Of a DNA stretch of 64,000 nt, positions 7,856-15,003 are shown in pieces. Below the pieces are notes generated by a model. That model was not told the origin of the DNA. It worked only from the letters and a program-made list of their open reading frames with translations, and did not search any database. Position 1 is the stretch's first letter; each line of letters opens with the position of its first letter. The DNA comes from Chitinophagales bacterium (GTDB lineage: Bacteria > Bacteroidota > Bacteroidia > Chitinophagales > LD1). Made by a program: the position numbers and the translations under genes. Where the stretch lies: assembly GCA_016787045.1 (NCBI GenBank), contig JAEUVA010000046.1, forward strand, positions 124,001-188,000, read 5' to 3'.

Positions 7856-9094
7856 ATGATAAATTTTGAAGAAACTACATTGAGCAATGGCTTGCGCGTA
7901 TTGGTACATGAAGACCACACTACAGGTATGGCAGCAGTTAATTTGCTGTACAAAGTTGGCTCGCGCGATGAAGACGAAAAACAAACCGGCTTTGCACATC
8001 TTTTTGAGCATTTTATGTTTGAAGGGTCAGCCAACATTCCGGAGTTTGATACCCCACTACAACATGCCGGTGGCGAAAACAATGCATTTACTTCTACAGA
8101 TATTACCAATTATTATGATATACTACCGGCAAACAATATTGAAACTGCCTTTTGGTTAGAAAGTGACCGTATGCTTTCGCTGGCATTTGACGAAGAAAGT
8201 TTGAACACTCAAAAAAGTGTAGTGATGGAGGAATTTAAAGAGCACTACATCAATCAACCTTATGGAGATGTGTGGCACAAAATGGTGGGGCTGGCCTACA
8301 AAGTACATCCTTACAAATGGCCGGTGATTGGTTTAAATCTGCAACACATAGAACAAGTGCAAATGCAAAGTGCCAAAGATTTTTTTTACAAATATTATCG
8401 CCCAAACAATGCGGTGCTTACTGTTGCCGGAAATGTAAAAGCAAAAGAGATTTTTACTCTTGCTGAAAAATGGTTTGGCAAAATACCTGCCGGTGAACCT
8501 ATTAAAAAAAACATTACAGCTGAGCCGCCTCAAACAGAAAGCCGCTTGCTGGAAGTAAGAGCCAAAGTACCTGTAAACGCCATATACAAAGCATACAAAA
8601 TGGGTGGCCGTAAAAGTGCCGAGTACTATGCTGCAGATTTACTGCGCGACATACTGAGTACCGGTGATTCATCGCGGCTATACCAGAAATTGGTAAAAGA
8701 ACAAAAACTATTCAGCAGCATCAGCGCATACATGACCGAAACTATTGATGCCGGGCTGTTTATGATTGAAGGAAAACTGAGCGAAGGTGCGAGCATGCAA
8801 ACCGCAGACAAAGCAATAGAAGAAGCTGTTGCGCAGATACAAAACAAAAAACTCCCTGAGCAAGAGTTGACAAAAGTGAAAAACAAATTAGAAAGCTACC
8901 TGGCTTTTGGAGAGGTAAACATTCTGAATCGTGCCATGAATTTGGCCTACTTTGACATGCTGGGTGATGCCGGTGCAGTAAACCATGAAATAGAAAAATA
9001 CAATGTGGTAACCACCCAACAAATTCAGGAAACTGCTCAACGAATTTTCTCTACTGCTTCCTGTAACACTATATACTACTTTGCCGAAAACTAA
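7856..9094 (+). CDS. M16 family zinc metallopeptidase
   Basis: 412 residues, about half a classical two-unit M16 enzyme. The zinc site HxxEH is intact as H48-L-F-E51-H52 in GFAHLFEHFMFEG, and the downstream Glu region is FDEESLNTQKSVVMEEF. The second, ligand-less domain follows from about residue 230. There is no signal peptide, so the protein should be cytoplasmic unless exported another way. Bacteroidota often carry M16 genes in pairs, but no partner lies next to this one. The following gene starts 12 bp downstream, so the two may be cotranscribed. Confidence 0.92.
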   Translation: MINFEETTLSNGLRVLVHEDHTTGMAAVNLLYKVGSRDEDEKQTGFAHLFEHFMFEGSANIPEFDTPLQHAGGENNAFTSTDITNYYDILPANNIETAFWLESDRMLSLAFDEESLNTQKSVVMEEFKEHYINQPYGDVWHKMVGLAYKVHPYKWPVIGLNLQHIEQVQMQSAKDFFYKYYRPNNAVLTVAGNVKAKEIFTLAEKWFGKIPAGEPIKKNITAEPPQTESRLLEVRAKVPVNAIYKAYKMGGRKSAEYYAADLLRDILSTGDSSRLYQKLVKEQKLFSSISAYMTETIDAGLFMIEGKLSEGASMQTADKAIEEAVAQIQNKKLPEQELTKVKNKLESYLAFGEVNILNRAMNLAYFDMLGDAGAVNHEIEKYNVVTTQQIQETAQRIFSTASCNTIYYFAEN

Positions 9095-9106
9095 ACCTGC
9101 AATTCA

Positions 9107-11323
9107 GTGAAAAAATTGACAGAGAAAATTCCATTGTTCCTCTGTGTCATTTTTGCATTTGCGCTTTGTATAAAGGGCTTGCGCGAACCCGATGTATGGT
9201 GGCAAATCCGCACCGGTGAGTGGATATTGGAGAATGGTCGTGTACCCACTCATGATGTTTTTAGCTATACCTTTAACGGAACTCCATGGATCAATGTAAA
9301 ATGGGGTAGCGAAGTACTGTTTGCCATTACCTCTAAACTGCTTGGTGCGGAGTTTATTTTTTTAATACAAGCTACAGTAATAATTATACTGTTGCTGGTT
9401 TTATATAAAGTTTGTTACCTATTTGTACCAGAGCATAGCAGTAACCTCTCGTTGCTGTTTGCTATTTGTGCTGTACCTTTACTTCTTATCAGCGAGTATC
9501 GTTTCAATGGCAGACCCGAAATGTTTTCGCACTTACTATCCATAGTTTTTTTGTGGCTTTTGTTGCGTGAGCAAAAAAAATCATCCCGGCAAGTATGGCT
9601 ATTAGTGCCACTGCAAATAGTGTGGGCAAACCTGCATGAGGCGTTTGGTATAGGCATTGTACTTACTTTAGTTTTTGCAGCAGGAAATTTACTAGAGTGG
9701 TTTGTAGCCAAACGAAACAAGAAACTTGCTGAGGTTACATGGTTTAAAAAATGGTTTATACTTTTAGCTTTGCAAACCATTTGTGTAACCATAAATCCTT
9801 ACGGGTTCGCATTGCTCACCAAACCTCTAAACATATTGGGGCAGGTGTATGAAAATAAGTTTACCACCGAATTGTTTGACTTCACGAATCCAGAATACTG
9901 GCAGTGGAATGTGTACGCGCTGCTTGTCTTGATTTTTGTTTCCACCGCAGTCATTGTTTTCTATTACAGAAAATCAATAACCAGCAAAAATAAGGTAACA
10001 TTCGTCTCGCCTTTTAGCGCTGCATATATACTGGTACTGCTTTCGTTTTTTTATTTGGCATCTACGGCTTATCGAAATGTAGTTTTTCTAGCTTTGGTGA
10101 GCTTTCCTGCAATGGTGTATGCCTTAAAGACACTGCTAAGCAAGCATTTGACCAACGAAAAAATTGTATGGCGATTTAGAATTACTGCAAGTACCATAAT
10201 AGTGTTGGGTTACATTATGGTGGTCAGTGGCAAATACTACAACATTTCTCAAAGCCGAGATAGCTATGGGTTACGGGTGTTAGAAAATTTCAACCCCATA
10301 GAAACATCAGAGTTTATTAAAGCTAACCATGTGAGTGGAAAATGCTTTAGCGATTACCTGACATCATCCTATTTACTTTGGTCGCTACAGCCAAAGTTCA
10401 AAACCTACATTGACCTGCGCGATTTAGATGTTTTCCCACCAGATTTTTTCAACCGTTTTGCCGAGGTGGTTACTTTTCCGCAAGAGTTTGACCGATTGGA
10501 TAGCATTGAACGATTTGATTATGTAGTACTATATCGCCCTCAGTTCAATAACCTGCATAATCATTTGTATAACAATTCACGTTATAGGTTAGCGCATATA
10601 GATGCGGTAGCTGCCGTATATCTGTCAGATAGTTTTAAAGCAGCTAACATAAAAATGCCCCCAACACCACCAAATAGTTTGAGTTATGGCATCAGTAAAT
10701 TCTTTAATCCTTTTTATCAACCTCAAAAAAAGGAGGATAATACTGCCATTATCAGCAGCTACTACTTAACTGTAGGTGATTATGAAAAAGCAACTGAATA
10801 TGCCTTAAGTGCATTAACAGACAATGCAACTGACCTGGCATACCAGTTGTTGGGAGAAGTGAACTACCAAAAGCAACAATACCTACAGGCAGATAGTTTT
10901 TACCGGATTGCGCTACAACTCAATAGCAAAAATGCTGCGGCATGGTTAGGATTGGGAGCTACTTACTTTCAGCAGCAAAACTACAAGCAGGCGTTGCAAA
11001 GTTTTGAGCAAGCCATGGCGTACGATAAGCAGAGTTTGAACGCTCGTTTATTTGCGGCTGAGTGTTGCAAGTACTACGTAAATCTCAATAACTCGGAGAG
11101 TATTTCATATCTGAATAAAGCTATTGAACACTATTTGGCGGCCAACAGACTGAACCCGGACAATCCAAGCATCTTAATGAACACCGGACTGTTGTATTAC
11201 AAAAAAAATGATTGCAGTAAAGCAATAGAGTACCTCAACCCGATTAAAGGTTTTGAAGGATTGAGTACCTCCGAACGAAAAACAATTGCTGATATACTGT
11301 TAAGATGTGGTGCTAAGTTTTAG
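9107..11323 (+). CDS. Polytopic membrane protein (GT-C-like) with C-terminal TPR repeats
   Basis: 738 residues from a GTG start. About ten membrane segments span residues 8-385. The first outer loop has DVWWQIRTGEWILENGRVP and DVFSYTFNGTPWINVKWGSE. This acidic loop pattern recurs in uncharacterised GT-C-type membrane proteins that may use polyprenyl-linked sugars. Residues 390-520 are soluble. Residues 550-738 hold TPR repeats (ATEYALSALTDNATDLAYQL, AAAWLGLGATYFQQQNYKQA, NPSILMNTGLLYYKKNDC). Its stop overlaps the convergent gene by 4 bp. Glycosyltransferase function is unproven. Confidence 0.72.
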   Translation: MKKLTEKIPLFLCVIFAFALCIKGLREPDVWWQIRTGEWILENGRVPTHDVFSYTFNGTPWINVKWGSEVLFAITSKLLGAEFIFLIQATVIIILLLVLYKVCYLFVPEHSSNLSLLFAICAVPLLLISEYRFNGRPEMFSHLLSIVFLWLLLREQKKSSRQVWLLVPLQIVWANLHEAFGIGIVLTLVFAAGNLLEWFVAKRNKKLAEVTWFKKWFILLALQTICVTINPYGFALLTKPLNILGQVYENKFTTELFDFTNPEYWQWNVYALLVLIFVSTAVIVFYYRKSITSKNKVTFVSPFSAAYILVLLSFFYLASTAYRNVVFLALVSFPAMVYALKTLLSKHLTNEKIVWRFRITASTIIVLGYIMVVSGKYYNISQSRDSYGLRVLENFNPIETSEFIKANHVSGKCFSDYLTSSYLLWSLQPKFKTYIDLRDLDVFPPDFFNRFAEVVTFPQEFDRLDSIERFDYVVLYRPQFNNLHNHLYNNSRYRLAHIDAVAAVYLSDSFKAANIKMPPTPPNSLSYGISKFFNPFYQPQKKEDNTAIISSYYLTVGDYEKATEYALSALTDNATDLAYQLLGEVNYQKQQYLQADSFYRIALQLNSKNAAAWLGLGATYFQQQNYKQALQSFEQAMAYDKQSLNARLFAAECCKYYVNLNNSESISYLNKAIEHYLAANRLNPDNPSILMNTGLLYYKKNDCSKAIEYLNPIKGFEGLSTSERKTIADILLRCGAKF

Positions 11324-12189
11324 AAGCCGTACCCCTTAAAGTTTTCGGTAAACTCATCGGCTGCAAACGTAGGATTGAGTATGAGGTTAGAAAACTCGTA
11401 GCGTTCAAACACTCCTTTATCATCACTCATTTCCTGAAAAATAGGGAAGTTGTTACTCTTATCGATATAGAACACAGTTTTCTTGGCATAAGAAGTGGGC
11501 ACCTTCAGAGTTCTGCCACTTAAATCTTCTTCAAAATTTTTCACCCCGTTCAACTCAGTTAAACTATACTCAGGTATCAATAATTTTTGGGAAACAGAAT
11601 ACATATTTTCTCCCTTACCGGCTTTATAGGTAGTAATTGCCCAAGTGGGGTCTTCAATCACTACTTTATAGCAACTTTTGTTTTGGTAAGTTACATCGCC
11701 TACATACTTAAATACCTCGTCAAATTTCTTTTCGGCATCTGCCCGTTTTACTGCGGCATCCATAATTTTAACCACCAGTCCAAAACCGGCACTCACTGGG
11801 CTATGGTGCTGCTCTTTAGTTACTTGGCCGTTAAATGGCGATAGCTTTACATTAAAAAAAAGATTTCCGGGTTTTATTAGTGCTTTACCATCGCGCTCTG
11901 TGGGTACATAAAGTATCTCGGTATCTTTGTTGGGGTCGGTTACCATTTTCATATATACTTTCAATGGGCTTACCTGTACCTTAGTGTAGATATTACCACC
12001 GCGCAACCCCTTCACTCCTACTATTCGCTCGTTGTTGCCCATAGTAAACTTTGCTCCTTTGTATGTGCGAATAGCCGTGAGCATATTATTTACAATAGTT
12101 CTTGTCTGGCTTTCATCTTCCTTTTGAAAGCTCATAAACACTACTGCCACAAAAGCTAATGATACAACTCCTAGAATTACTTTTTTCAT
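11320..12189 (-). CDS. DUF1571 exported protein with an internal LysM-like segment
   Basis: 289 residues. An N-terminal hydrophobic segment (4-20) is a signal peptide or anchor. Residues 30-190 and 237-289 have the beta-rich pattern of DUF1571, which resembles LolA-type lipid-binding folds. Between them, residues 192-236 resemble a LysM peptidoglycan-binding unit: GENMYSVSQKLLIPEYSLTE, LNG and GRTLKVPTSYA. An envelope role linking lipid or lipoprotein handling to the cell wall is plausible but unproven. Its stop codon overlaps that of the convergent membrane/TPR gene. No terminator is visible. Confidence 0.75.
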   Translation of the reverse strand: MKKVILGVVSLAFVAVVFMSFQKEDESQTRTIVNNMLTAIRTYKGAKFTMGNNERIVGVKGLRGGNIYTKVQVSPLKVYMKMVTDPNKDTEILYVPTERDGKALIKPGNLFFNVKLSPFNGQVTKEQHHSPVSAGFGLVVKIMDAAVKRADAEKKFDEVFKYVGDVTYQNKSCYKVVIEDPTWAITTYKAGKGENMYSVSQKLLIPEYSLTELNGVKNFEEDLSGRTLKVPTSYAKKTVFYIDKSNNFPIFQEMSDDKGVFERYEFSNLILNPTFAADEFTENFKGYGF

Positions 12190-12231
12190 TTTTACTTTTT
12201 ATGCTGTAAGGTTTTCAAATACCATACCGAA

Positions 12232-12699
12232 TTAGTACCGAATACCTAAACGGGTGTAGATAAAGCTCATTAGCCAAGCTGGGCCAATCATCAAAAATTG
12301 TAAATCTTTAAAAAAGCTGGGTTTCACTCCTTCTATATTATGGCCGTAAAATTGCCCAATCCAAGCGGCCACAAATATACCTATACATACTGCCCATAGC
12401 GGAGCAGGTACAAAAAGTGTAATGGCGTAACATCCGGCAATACAGAGCAAAGAGAATAACAACATTCCCACAGATAATGTGGGCGAAAGCATGAAGTAGT
12501 AAACAGTAACCAGTACTAACGCAATGTGCGCTACTGTTAAAGGCATACCCTCCATTAGTTGTACAGGCAGTGCAATGCTATATAACATACCTATTATGCT
12601 AAAAAAAATAAATGGCACACAAATCCAGTGGATGAGTTTATTGGTGGGGTTTTGGTGGCTTACTCCGTATTCGTTTAGCCAGGTTTGTATAGGTTTCAT
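12232..12699 (-). CDS. Mpo1-like/DUF962 family membrane protein
   Basis: 155 residues with the family's opening motif WLNEYGVSHQNPTNKLIHWICVP, followed by four hydrophobic helices and a later GQFYGHNIEGVKPSFF. The conserved His residues (in SHQNP, LIHWICVP and GHNIEG) match the metal-binding set of yeast Mpo1, an iron-dependent dioxygenase that shortens 2-hydroxy fatty acids. Bacterial members are uncharacterised, so the reaction is inferred. It lies 65 bp downstream of the SatD/membrane-protein pair and 42 bp upstream of the DUF1571 gene, same strand. Confidence 0.85.
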   Translation of the reverse strand: MKPIQTWLNEYGVSHQNPTNKLIHWICVPFIFFSIIGMLYSIALPVQLMEGMPLTVAHIALVLVTVYYFMLSPTLSVGMLLFSLLCIAGCYAITLFVPAPLWAVCIGIFVAAWIGQFYGHNIEGVKPSFFKDLQFLMIGPAWLMSFIYTRLGIRY

Positions 12700-12764
12700 G
12701 TCTAAGTTTTATGGTTTTGCAACGTAAACTAAAAAAGAGCAGTATTTATAGAAAATGCAAGGGC

Positions 12765-13100
12765 TTATATTTTCCATTTAGAAAATATAAAGCTATACAA
12801 CAAAACCATCAACACCGATACCAAATTACCAATCAAAAAGTAATCACTGGTCTTTTTATCGGTTTTAATATCATTAAACATAGAACCAATCTTGAGTGTG
12901 CCAAACAATATGAGTACTTGTGATGCCCCGGTAGCCAATCCAAAAAACAATACACTACGCTCTAAAATCCCCATGACAATTGGCTTAACCAAATCAGTTG
13001 ATTTATTTTTACTCAACCAACTGCGCACACCATAAAACACCGGTATGGCCAGCAACTCACCAGCGCATAGTACAATTAAAAATTTGGCATAATTGTTCAT
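12765..13100 (-). CDS. Three-helix membrane protein coupled to satD
   Basis: 111 residues. Hydrophobic helices lie at about 4-25, 40-68 and 86-108. Charged connectors include GVRSWLSKNKSTDLVK and FNDIKTDKKTSDY. Conserved-looking features are ILERSVLFFGLATG in the second helix. I do not recognise the family. Its ATG overlaps the end of the satD-like gene by 4 bp (13097-13100), so the two are translationally coupled and probably act together. It could be an effector or partner for the upstream protein. Confidence 0.75.
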   Translation of the reverse strand: MNNYAKFLIVLCAGELLAIPVFYGVRSWLSKNKSTDLVKPIVMGILERSVLFFGLATGASQVLILFGTLKIGSMFNDIKTDKKTSDYFLIGNLVSVLMVLLYSFIFSKWKI

Positions 13101-13732
13101 TTCTCAGTACTTAAATATTGGATAGCCGAACGGAGCGAAAGGTATTCTCTAATCATCAGCACTTTTTCGCGTTTCCAAAGCTGCGAACGGTTAAGTGATA
13201 ATCGCTCAGCCACCGCTTTGTAGTCACCAAGCTCAATAAATGAACCAATCAATGCCGCATCTTTTGTTTTCCATTTATCAACTATAGAGGTAAACACAAA
13301 AAACAGCTGTTCTATGGTCTTGGCTTTTTCGGCAGTTTGCAGATAAAAAGCAATTCGCAGGTCTCTGCTTTTTTTGAGTTGCAAGAGATGCTCGCGTGCA
13401 GCAGTAAGCCCCTCACCCAACATTTCATAAGCTATTTTAGAGTTAATATCGGTATCTACTGTACCGTACTGCACCACATACCTCATGCGTATATCTATAG
13501 CTTCGCGCACAAATACTTCTTCAAAAGTAAAGATAACCTCCACTGCGGCTGATAGCGTATCTACTATGGCCTGAAACTCATCTCCAAGTGTAATGGTAAT
13601 GGGGGATAAAAAACTGGACTTGTGTTTTTTCTTCACCTTTTCTGCCACTAACTTAAAATCAGCCATCAAACGTTTTCCGTCCTTACTACTACTATTAGCA
13701 ATATCGCCCATTATCACATATCCTTTCGCCAT
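13097..13732 (-). CDS. SatD family protein: palm-like N-terminus plus C-terminal helix-turn-helix
   Basis: 211 residues from ATG 13732. Residues 5-15 (YVIMGDIANSS) and 46-55 (ITITLGDEFQ) are SatD signatures. D10 and D51 occupy the positions of the two metal Asp residues in class III nucleotidyl cyclase/GGDEF palm domains; that comparison is mine. Residues 165-200 look like a helix-turn-helix (GDYKAVAERLSLNRSQLWKR). A longer start at 13771 falls inside the first of three palindromes, so the shorter start is preferred. It overlaps a membrane-protein gene by 4 bp. SatD was named in Streptococcus mutans acid tolerance, but its activity is unknown. Autoregulation through the palindromes is likely. 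Confidence 0.82.
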   Translation of the reverse strand: MAKGYVIMGDIANSSSKDGKRLMADFKLVAEKVKKKHKSSFLSPITITLGDEFQAIVDTLSAAVEVIFTFEEVFVREAIDIRMRYVVQYGTVDTDINSKIAYEMLGEGLTAAREHLLQLKKSRDLRIAFYLQTAEKAKTIEQLFFVFTSIVDKWKTKDAALIGSFIELGDYKAVAERLSLNRSQLWKREKVLMIREYLSLRSAIQYLSTEK

Positions 13733-13761
13733 TACTTTTACTTCTAAACACGAATATAATC

Positions 13762-13844
13762 TTTGTTTCACTTTTTCTGAAACAAATCACTTTGTTTCAC
13801 TTTTTCTGAAACAAATCATTTTATTTCATTTTTTATGAAATAAC
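13762..13844 (-). repeat. Three tandem palindromic operators upstream of satD
   Basis: Three copies with a strict 29-bp period (first arms start at 13762, 13791 and 13820). Copies 1 and 2 are identical: TTTGTTTCA, 7-nt spacer ctttttc, TGAAACAAA. Copy 3 is TTTATTTCA, tttttta, TGAAATAAC, with one mismatched arm base. The array ends 30 bp before the satD ATG, over the expected promoter. Perfect arms with conserved spacing suggest cooperative binding of a dimeric regulator. The remaining 175 bp up to the next gene show nothing clear. Confidence 0.88.
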
Positions 13845-14019
13845 TACCATTCTCGCTATACATATAGCATAACTACAGTTAGCATAGGTGCTGTTTATGC
13901 CACATTACAAATCATATCTGCTTGATTTTCAGTAAACTAAAACATAACACCGGTAATTTGTAACCTTTTAGTGCGTAGTGGCGTAAACACAGGCATAATC
14001 ATTCAAAAATCACCGAGTC

Positions 14020-14868
14020 ATGAAAAAAGTTTACACCATCCTCGCAGCAGTTTTCGCTCTTACAGCAGCTCAGGCCAAAACTTATACTCTAAGTTCAGGC
14101 AAATGGAACGATGCCAGAGTATGGAACAACGAATACGCTGGCGCTACTGTTAAAGCAGATGATGTAGTGATTATCACCGGACAAGTTACCGTAAACGTTA
14201 ACATAGTGGTAGAAGGCACCCTGCAAGTAGAAAAGGGAGCCGCCATGATAGGAATGAAAGACTTAGTAGTAGCTAAAGGCGGTAAATTCGTTAACAACGG
14301 CAACACCACCATGAAAAGCATCGTTAACGAAGGCACCATCACCAATAACTTGATTATGGAAGCTATGAACGATGTGTACAACCGCGCTCAAATCAACAAT
14401 AACAACAACGTAGTTGCGGGCAACAACTTTCAAAACTACGGTGGCAATGCTACCGGTAATGGTGGTGCATACTTTGTAAACAATAACGTACAAACTTCTC
14501 CAGCTGCAAAATTTGGTAATGATGTACGCGTATTCTACGGCAACGCTTTAGAAACTGCTACTTCATCTAACAACAACATGAATCTTAACGCCAACATCCA
14601 ATCAGATGTAGTAGTGTTAAGCGTAAGCAATCCTGCCAAAACAGATGTGACCATCTTCAGTATTGAAAAAAGCAACGATGGTAAAAACTACCAGTTAGTT
14701 GATATGGTTACCGGCAAAAGTAACGAAATGACATACACCGACAGCAAAATCAACAGCAACTTAACTTACTACCGCGTAAAAGCCATCAGCAGCAACGGTG
14801 CAGAAACCACACTACCTATAGCTACGGTAAAAATGAGCTTCAACAACGCACTGAGCATGGCTCAATAA
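14020..14868 (+). CDS. Secreted Asn-rich beta-strand protein of unknown function
   Basis: 282 residues. A signal peptide (1-19, ending TAAQA) is followed by SGKWNDARVWNNE and a region of short repeated strands (VVITGQVTVNVNIVVEGTLQ, NNGNTTMKSIVNEGTITNN), reminiscent of right-handed beta-helix or G8-like proteins. Residues 120-165 are rich in Asn and Gly. Residues 195-275 look like a single fibronectin-type module (VTIFSIEKSNDGKNYQLVD, LTYYRVKAIS). No T9SS C-terminal domain is present, so it may stay in the periplasm or leave another way. It stands alone with its own terminator. Confidence 0.75.
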   Translation: MKKVYTILAAVFALTAAQAKTYTLSSGKWNDARVWNNEYAGATVKADDVVIITGQVTVNVNIVVEGTLQVEKGAAMIGMKDLVVAKGGKFVNNGNTTMKSIVNEGTITNNLIMEAMNDVYNRAQINNNNNVVAGNNFQNYGGNATGNGGAYFVNNNVQTSPAAKFGNDVRVFYGNALETATSSNNNMNLNANIQSDVVVLSVSNPAKTDVTIFSIEKSNDGKNYQLVDMVTGKSNEMTYTDSKINSNLTYYRVKAISSNGAETTLPIATVKMSFNNALSMAQ

Positions 14869-14891
14869 ACTTTCTCTGAACAAGCTATCCT

Positions 14892-14919
14892 AAAAACACC
14901 GCCCGTAAGCGGTGTTTTT
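14892..14919 (+). terminator. Intrinsic terminator
   Basis: AAAAACACCGC (14892-14902) pairs with GCGGTGTTTTT (14909-14919) around a 6-nt loop. The T run forms the 3' arm's tail, and more T follow at 14923-14927. It lies 24 bp after the stop at 14868. Confidence 0.9.
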
Positions 14920-15003
14920 AGATTTTTACGCAGTCCACTATTTACTCACACTCTTTAACATGGCAGCGCTTAGTGTTTTGCCATTTGTTTTCATATTTAC
15001 TCA

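Noticed and set aside
13733..13771. Longer start of SatD at 13771
   Set aside because: The ATG is made by the TGAAACAAA arm of the first palindrome, which overlaps the regulatory region. The family match begins at MAKGYVIMGDI.
13762..13844. CRISPR-like array
   Set aside because: Only three units, no variable spacers and no cas genes. The repeats are palindromes of operator type.
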